64,000 bases of DNA from Brevibacterium sp. XM4083 (lineage in GTDB: Bacteria > Actinomycetota > Actinomycetes > Actinomycetales > Brevibacteriaceae), in NCBI RefSeq assembly GCF_006489205.2, contig NZ_VFYR02000004.1:394101-458100 (forward strand), in the 5' to 3' direction. The notes beneath the pieces were generated by a model. The model had not been told where the DNA came from. It saw nothing but the letters and a program-made list of their open reading frames with translations, and searched no databases. The position numbers were made by a program, and so were the translations under genes. Below, piece by piece: positions 43,130 to 54,969 of this stretch. Numbering within the stretch: position 1 is the stretch's first letter; each line of letters begins with the position of its first letter.

Positions 43130-45764
43130 ATGAGTTCCGAATCCACCGCCATCGATGTCTGGGACTCCCTCCTCGACCCACAAGGCGACTTCTCACTTCC
43201 CGACTTCACCGCGGTGACCGCGGAGTCCCTCCTCACCGCCGCCGAGGCGGCCACCTCCTTCGCGCTGTCCGAGGTCGACACGATCGTCGCCGACGAGGCG
43301 GACCCGACGTTCGCGACGACGACCGTCCGCTTCGAATCCGCGACCGTGCCGATGGCCCGGCTCGCCGCCCTCGTCCGCACCGTCGAATCCAACCACCTCA
43401 CCCCCGACCTCACCGACGCCGTCGCCGAGGTGTGGGCTCGGCTGTCGGCGACCCGGACCGCGATCCTGCTCAGCGTCGACCTCTTCCACCGCATCGAGCA
43501 GGTCCCGACCACCGACCTCAACCCCGAGGACAAGCGCCAGCAGGAGCTGACGATCGAGAACTTCGTCCGCGCCGGAGCTCGCCTCGGCGACGAGGAGCGC
43601 GAGCAGATGGCGACGATCGAGGCCGAGCTCACCGCGCTCTCGACGTCCTTCTCCCGCGCGCTCGGCACCGACACCCGCGAGCTCGCCGTCCACCTCGGCG
43701 AGGCCGCCCAGCTCACCGGCCTGAGCGAGGACCAGATCGCGGCCGCCGCCGCCCGTGCCGGCGAGCGCGAGGTCGACGGCTTCCTCCTGCCGCTCAACAA
43801 CTTCACCCAGCAGCTCGTCCTCGGATCCCTCGACGACCCCGCCACCCGAGAGCACGTCCTGACGAACTCGATGGCCCGCGGCTCCCGCGGCGGCGACGGG
43901 GACACCCGCACCCAGGTCGCCGACATCACGGCCCTGCGCGCCCTGCAGGCGAAGCTGCTCGGCTACCCGTCGTACTCCTCGTACGCGATCGACAACCAGA
44001 CCGCGGGCGGTCCCGACGCCGCCGCGGACATCGTCTCCTCCCTCATCGCCCCCGCGAACGCCCAGCTCACCGCGGAACTCGACACGGTCAAGGACCGCTA
44101 CGGACTCACCGAGGTGGCCCCTGCCGACGTCATGCACTACCTCGCGAAGTACCGGGCCGACGAATTCGGGGTCGACCCCGACGAGGTCGCGCAGTACTTC
44201 GAATTCGACTCAGTGCTCACCGACGGCGTCTTCCGCGCCGCCACCGGTCTCTACGGCATCACGTTCACCCGGCGCGACGGGATCGTCGGCTGGCACGACG
44301 ACGTCATCGCCGTCGAGGTCACCGATCTCGGCGGACGCACCCTCGGCCTCATCCTCATCGACCCCTTCGCCCGTGACACGAAGCGCGGCGGCGCCTGGAT
44401 GGACCAGCTCGTCCCCGCGTCCCGGCTGACTGGCCATCTGCCGGTCGTCACCCTCTCCCTCAACCTCGCCAAGCCCGGTCCCGGTCGACCCACGCTGCTC
44501 TCCCCCACCGAGCTGACGACCCTCTTCCACGAGTTCGGCCACGTCCTCCACGGTCTCTTCGCGAACTCGACGTACCCGTCGACGGCCGGCACCTCGGTGC
44601 CCCGCGACTACGTCGAGTTCCCCTCGCAGTTCAACGAGATGTGGCGCTTCCACCCGCAGGTCCTCCCCCACTACGCGAAGCACGTCAACACGGGCGAGCC
44701 GATGCCGCAGGACCTGGTCCAGGCGCTCATCGACAGCGAATCGTTCGGGCAGGGATTCTCGACGATCGAATACCTCGCCGCGGCGATGCTCGACCTCTCC
44801 TGGCATTCGCTCGAGGCCGGCGAGCACATCACCGACGTCCTCTCCTTCGAATCCGAGGTCCTCGCGGCATCCGGGTTCTCCCCGCTCGTCCCGCCGCGCT
44901 ACCGCACGACGTACTTCGGCCACATCTTCGCCTCCGGCTATGCCGCCGGCTACTACTCGTACCTCTACTCCGAGGTCATCGCCGCATGGGTGAGCGAATG
45001 GTTCGAATCCCAGGGCGGACTCAATCGGGAGGCCGGTGAGGCGTTCCGCGAGGCGATCCTCGCCCCCGGCTACTCGGTCGACCCGATGACGGCGATCGAG
45101 CAGTTCTTCGGCGTCCGCCCCGACGTCGCCCCGGTCCTGCGCCGCCGCGGACTCGCCGAACCGGTGACCGCGGACGAACGCGACTCCGCGGCGGACGCTG
45201 AGGCGCACGCAACGGCCCCAGCCGCCGACACTGCCTCTGGCGCCGACACTGCCGACCCTGGCGCAGCTCCGGCCGCCTCCGACACTGCTGCGCCCCCGGA
45301 TCCGAAGCACCATGCGAACAACACCCGCATCGCCGAGATCCTTGAAACCCACGGCATCGTTCCCCGCGTCCGACTCTTCGATGAGGCCACGCCCACGGCC
45401 GCCTCGGCGGCGGAGAAGGTCGGGGTCGAGGTCGGGGCGATCGCCAACAGCCTGATCTTCTCCGCCGGAGGCGACCCGGTGCTCATCATGACCTCGGGCG
45501 CGCACCGCGTCGACACCGACCACGTCGCCCGCCTCATCGGCGTCGACGCGCTCGACCGGGCGGACAAGGACCTCGTCCGGGCCGCCACCGGGCAGGTCAT
45601 CGGCGGTGTCGCCCCGGTCGGCCACCCCGCCCCGATTCCCACGTACATCGACGTCGCCCTGCGCGGCTACCCGGAGCTCTGGGCCGCCGCGGGCACCCCG
45701 AACTCGATGATGCCCCTGACCTACGCTCAGCTCGTCGACCTCACCGGCGGGAAGGAGATCGACG

Positions 45765-45784
<20 letters not shown>
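43130..45784 (+). CDS. M3 peptidase fused to a YbaK/ProX aminoacyl-tRNA deacylase domain
   Basis: This 884-residue protein is an M3 (thimet/Dcp-like) zinc metallopeptidase over residues 1-680, with the zinc motif FHEFGHVLHGLF and its downstream helices. A 50-residue Ala/Asp-rich linker (about 685-730) leads to a YbaK-type editing domain at about 730-880 (VGVEVGAIANSLIF, VLIMTSGAHRVD, GVAPVGHPAPIPTYID). The peptidase cleaves oligopeptides in the cytoplasm. YbaK/ProXp domains hydrolyse mischarged tRNAs such as Cys-tRNA(Pro). The frame is continuous, with no shift at the joint. The stop overlaps the YhhQ gene by 20 bp. Confidence 0.9.
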
Positions 45785-47752
<1,968 letters not shown>

Positions 47753-48697
47753 ATGGCCCCGACCGTCAGCGCCGTCCTCGACGGCTCCTCCCCTCCCACC
47801 GTCCTCGACGGCGGGCTCGGCACCGCCCTCGAGGCGCGCGGGCTCGACCTCGACCACGACCTGTGGTCGGCGGCCCTGCTGCGTGAGAGACCGGAGATCC
47901 TCGCCGAGGTGCACGCCGCCTTCGCCGCTGCCGGTGCCCAGGTGCTCACGACCGCGAGCTATCAGATCAGCCCGCTCGGCCTCGCCCGCGCGGGTCTCTC
48001 ACCGGCCGCGGGGCGGGCGCTCATCACCGACAGCGTCGCTGTGGCCAGGGAGGCAGCGGCGAGGGAGGCCGCGGCAAGGAAGGCCGCGGCCGGCGCGGCG
48101 CTCATCGCCGGCTCGGTCGGACCGTACGGGGCCGCCCTCGGCGACGGCTCGGAGTACACCGGCGACTACCGGCTCACCGCCGGCGAGTTCGCCGCCTTCC
48201 ACCGTCCCCGTATCGACGCTCTCGTCGACTCCGGGGTCGACGTCCTCGCGCTCGAGACGCAGCCGTGCCTGCCGGAGATCCGGGTCCTCGCCGAGCTCGT
48301 CGACGCCCACGCCGTGCCCGCCTGGCTCACGGTCACCCTGTCCGATGACGGCACTCACCTGCCCGACGGCACCCCGCTGTCGGCCGTCGCCGAGGCGGTC
48401 GCGGGCACCCCGCTGATCCGGGGCCTCGGCGTCAACTGCGTCCGCCCGTCTCTCGTCGCCCCCGCGCTCGCGGCGCTGGCCGCGGCCACCGACCTGCCGC
48501 TCATCGCCTATCCGAACTCGGGTGAGACCTATGACGCCGCGACGATGAGGTGGACGACCGGGGCCGCGACTCCGGCCGCGTGGCCCGTCGCGACGTGGAC
48601 CCGCCTCGGCGCCCGCCTCATCGGCGGCTGCTGCCGGACGACCCCGGACGACATCGCCGTCCTCGCCGGCCGGCTCAGAGCATCTTCCCCGGGTTGA
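47753..48697 (+). CDS. mmuM: Homocysteine S-methyltransferase
   Basis: This 314-residue cytoplasmic zinc enzyme transfers methyl from S-methylmethionine (or similar donors) to homocysteine to make methionine. The homocysteine-binding fold starts at VLDGGLGTALEARG. The zinc-ligand Cys residues are in GLGVNCVRP and in the C-terminal GGCCRTTPDDI. An AREAA-like 15-bp repeat (48050-48094, three units) forms an Ala/Arg helix at about residues 100-115. The gene is probably leaderless and overlaps the convergent oxidase gene by 23 bp. Confidence 0.9.
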   Translation: MAPTVSAVLDGSSPPTVLDGGLGTALEARGLDLDHDLWSAALLRERPEILAEVHAAFAAAGAQVLTTASYQISPLGLARAGLSPAAGRALITDSVAVAREAAAREAAARKAAAGAALIAGSVGPYGAALGDGSEYTGDYRLTAGEFAAFHRPRIDALVDSGVDVLALETQPCLPEIRVLAELVDAHAVPAWLTVTLSDDGTHLPDGTPLSAVAEAVAGTPLIRGLGVNCVRPSLVAPALAALAAATDLPLIAYPNSGETYDAATMRWTTGAATPAAWPVATWTRLGARLIGGCCRTTPDDIAVLAGRLRASSPG

Positions 48698-50057
48698 GGA
48701 TGCCGAGCGGGTCGAGCGCGTCCTTGATCGCGCGGTGCATCCGCACCGCCCCGGCATCGAGCTCCCGGCCCAGCCACTCGCGTTTCAGGTAGCCGACCCC
48801 GTGCTCGCCGGTGATCGTCCCCCCGAGGTCGAGGCCGAGCTGCATGATCTCGGCGAACGCCGCCTGCGCCTGCGCGACCATCGCCTCGTCCCGGGCGTCG
48901 AAGACGACGCTCGGATGCATGTTCCCGTCCCCGGCATGACCGGCGGTGGCGACCTCGACGTCGTACGTCTCGTCGATGAGCCGCAGCCGCCGGAAGAACT
49001 CGCCGAGGCGGGACCGGGGCACGCAGACGTCGTCGACGAGCTCCCCGCCGCCGATCCCAGTGGCGTACTGCTCCATCGCCGGTGCCACGGCCCGCCGGGC
49101 GGCGACGAGGAGGTCGCTGTCGGCGGGATCGTCGGAGACGACGACCTCGGTGGCCCCGTGCGCGGTCGCGATCTCCGCGAACCGGGCGAGCTCGGCCCGG
49201 CCGTCAGCGCCCGGGGCATCGGATTGGACGAGGAGGAGCGCACCGGCGTCGGCGGGCAGACCGAAGTCGCCGTAGGCGTTGATCATCGCCATCGTCGCCC
49301 CGTCGAGGAACTCGAGCATCGACGGCGCCGCCCCGGCCGCCATGAACGCCGAGACCGTGGCCCCGGCCGCCTCGGTGTCGGGGAAGATCCCGACCCCCGT
49401 CACCGGTGCCGGCAGTGCCGGGGTGAGTCCGAGGGTGATCTCGACGATGACGCCGAGGCTGCCCTCGGAACCAGTGAAGAGCGCGGCGAGGTCGAGGCCG
49501 GCGACCCCCTTCGCCGTCTCCCGGCCGAGGCGGGTGAGCGTGCCGTCGGCGAGGACGACGGTGAGTGCGCGCACGTAGTCCTTCGTCACCCCGTACTTGA
49601 CACAGCACATGCCCCCGGCGTTCGTCGCGACGTTGCCGCCGATCGTCGAGATCGCCACCGATCCGGGGTCCGGCGGGTAGGCGAGCCCTTCGGCGGCAAG
49701 CGCCACTTTGAGGTCGGCGTTGATGACCCCGGGCTGGACCCGGCAGAGCTGGTTGACGGAATCGATCTCGAGGATCTCCGTCAGCCCCGCGACATTGAGC
49801 AGGAGCGCCCCGTCGACGGCGTTGGCACCGCCGGACAGACCGGTCCGCGCTCCCTGGGTGACGACGGGGATGCGGTGCGCGGTGGCGAAGCGCATGACCG
49901 CGACGACGTCGTCGACGGTGCGGGCGCGGACGAGGGCGAGCGCCTCCCCCGCCGGACAGAAGAGGGCCCGATCGGAGCGGTAGCCGTCGACGACATCGCG
50001 GTCGGTGACGAGCGCCCCTGGGCTCAGCTGCGCGGCGAGGTCGGCGAGCTCGGGCAT
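48675..50057 (-). CDS. FAD-linked oxidase, GlcD/D-lactate dehydrogenase-like
   Basis: This 460-residue flavoprotein has an FAD_binding_4 (PCMH) domain at about residues 35-175 (VVTQGARTGLSGGANAV, DPGSVAISTIGGNVATNAGGM) and an FAD-oxidase C domain (about 210-455), ending with GGTITGEHGVGYLKREWL. It oxidises a 2-hydroxy acid such as glycolate or D-lactate. If glycolate, it would yield glyoxylate and link to the purine/glyoxylate module at 53-64 kb. It is coupled by TGATG to the aminotransferase gene upstream. The substrate is not decided by sequence. Confidence 0.87.
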   Translation of the reverse strand: MPELADLAAQLSPGALVTDRDVVDGYRSDRALFCPAGEALALVRARTVDDVVAVMRFATAHRIPVVTQGARTGLSGGANAVDGALLLNVAGLTEILEIDSVNQLCRVQPGVINADLKVALAAEGLAYPPDPGSVAISTIGGNVATNAGGMCCVKYGVTKDYVRALTVVLADGTLTRLGRETAKGVAGLDLAALFTGSEGSLGVIVEITLGLTPALPAPVTGVGIFPDTEAAGATVSAFMAAGAAPSMLEFLDGATMAMINAYGDFGLPADAGALLLVQSDAPGADGRAELARFAEIATAHGATEVVVSDDPADSDLLVAARRAVAPAMEQYATGIGGGELVDDVCVPRSRLGEFFRRLRLIDETYDVEVATAGHAGDGNMHPSVVFDARDEAMVAQAQAAFAEIMQLGLDLGGTITGEHGVGYLKREWLGRELDAGAVRMHRAIKDALDPLGILNPGKML

Positions 50058-51133
50058 CAGCGGGCGGCGAAGTCCGCGGCGACGGCACGCACCCGGTCGA
50101 GCGCCTCGTCGGCGCCGATGCTCACGCGCACCCCGCCGGCCAGACGGCGGATCGCCACGGCCTGGGCGCCGCACGCCTCTTCGAACGCCTCGGCATCCTC
50201 ATCGCTGAGCGCGATCCACACGTAGTTGCCCTGCGCATCGGGGACGTCGAACCCGAGGGCACGCAGGTCGGCGGCGAACTGGTCGCGGGTGGCCGCGACC
50301 TCCTTGGCCCGGACGAGGACCTCATCGGTGCGGGCCAGCGACTCCGCGGCCGCGGCCTGGGCGGCGGCGGTGACGCTGAACGGAGCGACGACCTGACGCA
50401 GCGCGGTCGCGATCTCCGGGTCGGCGACCCCGTAGCCGACGCGCAGGCCCGCGAGCCCGTGCGCCTTCGAGAACGTGCGGGCGAGGACGAGGTTGGGGTA
50501 CTCGCGGAAGGCCGCGAGCCCGTCGACCGCCTCCGCGTCGGTGGCGAACTCCCAGTACGCCTCGTCGAGGGCGACGATGACGTCGCCCGGGACCTCGGCC
50601 ATGAAGCCCTCGAGCTCCGCGGTGCGCACGGACGGTCCGGTGGGATTGTTCGGCGAGCAGAGGAGGACGAGACGGGTCGTCTCGTCGATCTCCGCGAGCA
50701 TCCCGGCGAAGTCGTGCCGACCGTCGGGCAGGAGGGGCACGGCCCGCTTCTCCGCCCCGCGGGCGGCGGCGAGGATCGGGTACATCTCGAACGACGGCCA
50801 CGGGTAGACGACGGAGGTGCCGGCCTCGAGGGTGATGTTCGTCAGCGCCGAGAGGATCTCCGAGGCCCCCGCCCCGGTGACGACCTCGGACGGGTCGACG
50901 TCGAGGTAGGCGGCGAGATCGGCGACGAGACCCGTCGACTTCGGATCGGGGTAGGCCGCCGGAGTCTGCGTGGCCGCGACGACGGCGTCATGGACGCCCG
51001 GCAGCGGTGAGAGGTGATTCTCGTTCGACGACAGCTTGTACGGGGTCAGTCCCGGGGCGTCGGCCGGGGGCTTGCCCGGCTTGTAGGGCGGGAACTGGGA
51101 CAGCGCATCACGAAGGAGGAATCGTTTCGACAT
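50057..51133 (-). CDS. HisC-like PLP-dependent aminotransferase
   Basis: This 358-residue class I/II aminotransferase resembles histidinol-phosphate or aromatic aminotransferases. The PLP-binding Lys is in ARTFSKAHGLAGLRVGYG. SSNENHLSPLPG, PWPSFEMYP and CSPNNPTGPS are family landmarks. The rest of the his operon is not present, so it may act as an aromatic amino-acid aminotransferase instead. The start at 51133 was chosen at MSKRFLLRDAL. The upstream extension is not coding-like. It forms an operon with the downstream oxidase. Confidence 0.86.
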   Translation of the reverse strand: MSKRFLLRDALSQFPPYKPGKPPADAPGLTPYKLSSNENHLSPLPGVHDAVVAATQTPAAYPDPKSTGLVADLAAYLDVDPSEVVTGAGASEILSALTNITLEAGTSVVYPWPSFEMYPILAAARGAEKRAVPLLPDGRHDFAGMLAEIDETTRLVLLCSPNNPTGPSVRTAELEGFMAEVPGDVIVALDEAYWEFATDAEAVDGLAAFREYPNLVLARTFSKAHGLAGLRVGYGVADPEIATALRQVVAPFSVTAAAQAAAAESLARTDEVLVRAKEVAATRDQFAADLRALGFDVPDAQGNYVWIALSDEDAEAFEEACGAQAVAIRRLAGGVRVSIGADEALDRVRAVAADFAAR

Positions 51134-51183
51134 GGTCTTATCGTGACACACGCAACAGGCGCAGGGCACGGCGGGGACGAAGA

Positions 51184-51215
51184 TGGCCCTGCAGTCACGT
51201 GATTCTGCAGGGCCA
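51184..51215. promoter_or_regulatory. Inverted repeat enclosing TCACGTGA
   Basis: TGGCCCTGCAG (51184-51194) pairs with CTGCAGGGCCA (51205-51215), and the space between them contains the palindrome TCACGTGA (51195-51202). It lies 50 bp upstream of the aminotransferase start, so it may be an operator or a terminator of upstream transcription. Confidence 0.5.
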
Positions 51216-51438
51216 CCGGGGATGAGTCGCGGACTCGAGGGGCATCCGGACTCGGTGGGTGGTCGCCGCCGGATGCGAAGCGGCCGTGGGTGGCGGCCCC
51301 TTCTGCAGAAGTAGACCCGCGGGAGGCGCCCTTCGTTCGCGAGATCGGGTGAATTCTTCGTCACAGCCGCAGCTGCCGGCGATCACTGGCGTCCTGCCGA
51401 CGGCTCCAGACATCCTGCCGACGATCGCACGTGAGCGA

Positions 51439-51467
51439 TTGTGGGATGGCAGTGGGGAAACTAGAAT
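51439..51467 (+). promoter_or_regulatory. Sigma-A-type promoter for membrane-bound sigma gene
   Basis: TTGTGG (51439-51444), a 17-bp spacer and TAGAAT (51462-51467) give a good promoter about 95 bp before the chosen ATG. Confidence 0.6.
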
Positions 51468-51564
51468 ATTCAATCAGCGCTTCCCCGCTTTCCGCGCCCG
51501 CCGCCGACGCTGCGCCCTCCCCGTGAGCAGCGACGCCCTGATCCCCACCCGAGGCAGAGAACCG

Positions 51565-53295
51565 ATGTCCGACCCCAGGATTCCCGACTCCGCTTCCGAC
51601 GACCCGGAATCTGCGGCACGCAAGGCCGAACACGACGCCGAATACGACTCAGAATCCGCCGCATCCGCCGCGGAGGACCCCGAGGCCGCGGAGCGCGAGG
51701 CCGCCGACGCCGAGCTCTGCACGGTCATCGTCGACCGCGGTCCCGATTCCGAAGCCGGTCGCCGCGCATTCGCGCAGCTCTACGCCCGCCACCGCCTGCC
51801 GGCCCTCCACTTCGCTCTGCGGCTGACGGGCGACTACACCCGCGCCGAGGATGCCGTGGCCGAGGCGTTCGCGAAGATCTGGCGCGCGTGGGGCAACGGC
51901 GCCGGTCCGCAGGAGTCCTTCAAGTCCTACCTCATGACCGCGGTGCGCTCGGAGTCGTTCCGGCTCACCGCGATGACGGGGGCGACGACGACCGTCGAAC
52001 CCGACGTGCTGGCGTTCCTCGCCGGCGGCACGAGCCGGGACCATGCGAGCGAGGTCTCCGAACGCGACCAGCTGGGCCGCGCCTTCCGGACTCTGCCGGC
52101 GACGTGGCAGACGGCGATCACGCTCATCGACATCGACGGCACCCCGACCGCTGCCGCCGCGGAGTCGCTGGGACTGTCGGTCAACTCGTTCCATTCGCTC
52201 CTCCACCGCGCCCGGGAGGGTCTGCGGACGGCGTACCTGCAGGAGCATGTCGAACCGGCGAAGCCGTCGTGTGCGGAGTACTCCTCGGAGCTCGCGCGCT
52301 ACGTCCGCAATCAGCTCGGCATCAAACGCGGAAAGTCGGTCGAGACGCACCTGCGCCACTGCCGCTACTGTCGCCGCCAGTCCGTGCTGCTGACGAAGAT
52401 CAACACGAAGCTCGGGGCGTGGCTCACCCCCGCCGTCCTCGCCGGCGCTCTCATCGAGTCCGAGCAGTTCCCGGAGGCTCTCGCTGGAGCCGCCGGCGGT
52501 GCCACCGCGCCCGACGCCTCTGCCGCGCAGAACTCCGAGACCGTGTTCTTCAGTCCGGAGTCGGCCGGCGGTCAGGGAGGCTCGTCGGGCACAGGATCCG
52601 GGTTCGCCCTCGGCCTCAAGATCGCCGCGGCCGTCGTCATCGCGACGGCGGCGATCGCCGCGGGCGTCTGGGCACTCAACCCGAACCGGGGCACCCCGGA
52701 GGCCGAAGGGCCGACGTCGTCACCGGTGCAGCCGGAGACCGGCCTGACCGACGACGACCTCGGCGATGATGTGCGCTCGCCGGCGGCACCGCCGGAGGCC
52801 GGGTCTCCCGACGCCGAGGATCCCGCGGGCCCCGACGACGAGGGCCCCCGCAACGCGGCTCCGGTTCCGGCGCAGCCGCGGGTCCCGGCGCCCCCGGCCC
52901 CGGGAGAGCCCGGCGGGCCGAACGCGGAACCGCCGGCACCGCGCGACCCCGGCCCCGGCAACCCGGGTCCTGGAGATCCCGGTCCCGGCGATCCAGGCCC
53001 AGGAGACCCCGGCCCCGGGGAGCCTGCGCCTCCCCCGGCACCGCCGACCGATCCCCCACAGCCGCCATCGCCGACGCAGCCACCGACGACACCTCCGCCG
53101 CCCACACCCTCGGATCCGCCGACGACGAGCCCGCCGCCCACGTCGCCACCGCCGACGACGCCACCGCCCACGTCGCCACCGCCGACCTCACCTCCCCCGA
53201 CGTCGCCCCCGCCGACGACGCCGACTCCGACGCCGACGCCCTCGGACCCGGGTGGCCGCTGCCACGACGTCGGCTGGGGATGGCACTGCCACTGA
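51565..53295 (+). CDS. ECF sigma factor fused to zinc finger, membrane helix and proline-rich wall domain
   Basis: This 576-residue protein has an acidic N-terminus (1-50), sigma region 2 (about 65-135, DYTRAEDAVAEAFAKIWRAW), sigma region 4 (about 170-225, AAAESLGLSVNSFHSLLHRAREG), a zinc-finger-like anti-sigma segment (about 233-272, ETHLRHCRYCRRQ), a single membrane helix (about 348-372) and an extracellular tail of about 190 residues. The tail has PGPGDPG repeats, then PPPTSPPPTT repeats, and ends in RCHDVGWGWHCH. Sensor, anti-sigma and sigma thus lie in one chain. The start was chosen at ATG 51565 after GAGGCAGAGA. Release by proteolysis would be needed for the sigma part to act freely. 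Confidence 0.85.
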   Translation: MSDPRIPDSASDDPESAARKAEHDAEYDSESAASAAEDPEAAEREAADAELCTVIVDRGPDSEAGRRAFAQLYARHRLPALHFALRLTGDYTRAEDAVAEAFAKIWRAWGNGAGPQESFKSYLMTAVRSESFRLTAMTGATTTVEPDVLAFLAGGTSRDHASEVSERDQLGRAFRTLPATWQTAITLIDIDGTPTAAAAESLGLSVNSFHSLLHRAREGLRTAYLQEHVEPAKPSCAEYSSELARYVRNQLGIKRGKSVETHLRHCRYCRRQSVLLTKINTKLGAWLTPAVLAGALIESEQFPEALAGAAGGATAPDASAAQNSETVFFSPESAGGQGGSSGTGSGFALGLKIAAAVVIATAAIAAGVWALNPNRGTPEAEGPTSSPVQPETGLTDDDLGDDVRSPAAPPEAGSPDAEDPAGPDDEGPRNAAPVPAQPRVPAPPAPGEPGGPNAEPPAPRDPGPGNPGPGDPGPGDPGPGDPGPGEPAPPPAPPTDPPQPPSPTQPPTTPPPPTPSDPPTTSPPPTSPPPTTPPPTSPPPTSPPPTSPPPTTPTPTPTPSDPGGRCHDVGWGWHCH

Positions 53296-53411
53296 GCGTG
53301 ATCCTCGTCTCCTGACACCGGTGCGCCCGTCCCCCGACTTCGGGTTGAACCTGTGCTCGGAGTAGTCTGAAGGTCGATACTTCACGCCTCTGACGAAGAT
53401 TGCGAGTGGAA

Positions 53412-54887
53412 ATGCCCTCAACGCAGGAAAAGGTCGACGTTGTCCTCATCGGCAGCGGCATCATGAGCGCCACCCTCGGCGCGATGCTGACCGAACTCCA
53501 GCCCGAATGGGACATCCGGGTCTACGAGAAGCTCGACTATGTCGCGAAGGAGAGCTCCGACCCCTGGAACAACGCCGGCACCGGCCACGCCGCTCTCTGC
53601 GAGCTCAACTACACCCCTGAGGACGCGAACGGCCACATCGACCTGACGAAGGCCGCGCAGATCAACGAGCAGTTCCACCACTCACGCCAGTACTGGTCGC
53701 ACCTCGTCGACAACGGCGTCCTCCCCGAACCGAAGAACTTCATCAACCAGGTCCCGCACATCAGCTACGGACGTGGCGAGAAGGGACGCGACTACATCAA
53801 GAACCGTCGTGAGCAGATGGTGCGCAACCCGCTGTTCGCCGAGATGGAGTTCACCGACGACCCGGCCACGCAGGCCGAATGGCTGCCGCTGATGTTCGAG
53901 GGCCGCGGCCCCGGGCAGGTCAACGGCATCTCCCGCACGCAGATCGGCACCGACGTCGACTTCGGGTCGCTCTCCCGCCAGCTGCTGCGCTACATGGCCG
54001 ACAAGGGCGCGACGATCCGCACGAGCCACCAGGTCACCGACCTCGACCGCTCCTCCGACGGCTGGACCGTCACCGTGCGCGACCTGCTCTCACGCGAGAC
54101 GCACAAGATCGGGGCGAAGTTCGTCTTCATCGGCGCCGGCGGCGGCGCCCTGCCGCTGCTCCAGAAGTCCGGCATCCCCGAGGGCCGCGGCTACGGCGGC
54201 TTCCCCGTCTCCGGCATCTTCCTCCGCACCGCCAACCCCGACCTCGTCGCCCGCCACCAGGCGAAGGTCTACGGTCAGGCGTCCTTCGGCGCCCCGGCGA
54301 TGTCGGTGCCCCACCTCGACACCCGCGTCGTCGACGGCAACGAGTACCTGCTCTTCGGCCCCTACGCCGGGTTCTCCCCGAAGTTCCTCAAGCAGGGCCG
54401 CTTCACCGACCTGCCGTTCTCCGTGCGCGGCAACAACCTCGGCACGATGCTCGGCGTCGCGAAGGACAACACCGACCTCGTCACCTATCTCCTCTCGGAG
54501 CTCGCGGCCTCGAAGAAGGCCCGCTTCGAGTCGATGAACGAGTTCATCCCCTCCGTCGACCCCTCCGACTGGGAATTCATCCAGGCCGGTCAGCGCGTCC
54601 AGGTGATGAAGAACGTCCCGGGCAAGGGCGGCGTCCTCGGCTTCGGCACGGAACTCGTGTCCTCGGCCGACGGCTCGATCGCCGCCCTCCTCGGCGCCTC
54701 TCCCGGAGCCTCGACGGCCGTGGCGATCATGCTCGGCCTGCTCAAGACGTGCTTCCCGCGTCAGTACGACGGCTGGGAGCCGGCACTCAAGGACATGGTG
54801 CCCTCGCTCGGCCGTGACCTCGCCGACGACGAGACCCTGCTCACCGAGCTCTCCGAATACACCGCCCGCACCCTCCAGCTCATCTGA
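53412..54887 (+). CDS. mqo: Malate:quinone oxidoreductase
   Basis: This 491-residue membrane-associated FAD enzyme oxidises malate to oxaloacetate and passes electrons to the quinone pool. The Rossmann motif is DVVLIGSGIMSATLGAML. Other landmarks are DPWNNAGTGHAALCELNYTP, IGAGGGALPLLQKSGIPEG and FGPYAGFSPKFLK. ATG 53412 is preferred to TTG 53400 because GAGTGGA lies just upstream and the protein then begins like known Mqo. It is convergent with allE across a strong hairpin. Confidence 0.95.
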   Translation: MPSTQEKVDVVLIGSGIMSATLGAMLTELQPEWDIRVYEKLDYVAKESSDPWNNAGTGHAALCELNYTPEDANGHIDLTKAAQINEQFHHSRQYWSHLVDNGVLPEPKNFINQVPHISYGRGEKGRDYIKNRREQMVRNPLFAEMEFTDDPATQAEWLPLMFEGRGPGQVNGISRTQIGTDVDFGSLSRQLLRYMADKGATIRTSHQVTDLDRSSDGWTVTVRDLLSRETHKIGAKFVFIGAGGGALPLLQKSGIPEGRGYGGFPVSGIFLRTANPDLVARHQAKVYGQASFGAPAMSVPHLDTRVVDGNEYLLFGPYAGFSPKFLKQGRFTDLPFSVRGNNLGTMLGVAKDNTDLVTYLLSELAASKKARFESMNEFIPSVDPSDWEFIQAGQRVQVMKNVPGKGGVLGFGTELVSSADGSIAALLGASPGASTAVAIMLGLLKTCFPRQYDGWEPALKDMVPSLGRDLADDETLLTELSEYTARTLQLI

Positions 54888-54910
54888 GGCGCTCCAGTTC
54901 GACGGAGCCC

Positions 54911-54948
54911 CTGCCGCCCTGCCGCTCATCCGAGCCGCAGGGCGGCAG
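54911..54948. terminator. Bidirectional terminator between mqo and allE
   Basis: CTGCCGCCCTGC (54911-54922) pairs with GCAGGGCGGCAG (54937-54948), a perfect 12-bp stem with a 14-nt loop. Confidence 0.75.
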
Positions 54949-54969
54949 TCGTCCCTGAGTCCCGGAGTC

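Larger units (their letters stand above)
51134..51564. other. Intergenic region upstream of the ECF sigma gene
   Basis: This 431-bp divergent gap contains an 11-bp inverted repeat (51184-51215) and a consensus promoter (51439-51467), both listed separately. I see no further gene. The frames that cross it lack codon bias. Confidence 0.6.

Noticed and set aside
43432..44376. Long alternative-frame ORF inside the M3 peptidase gene, and similar long frames inside aceE, clpC and the ABC genes
   Set aside because: All are Arg/Pro/Gly-rich out-of-frame readings typical of high-GC genes. The frames listed as genes show the proper domain motifs.
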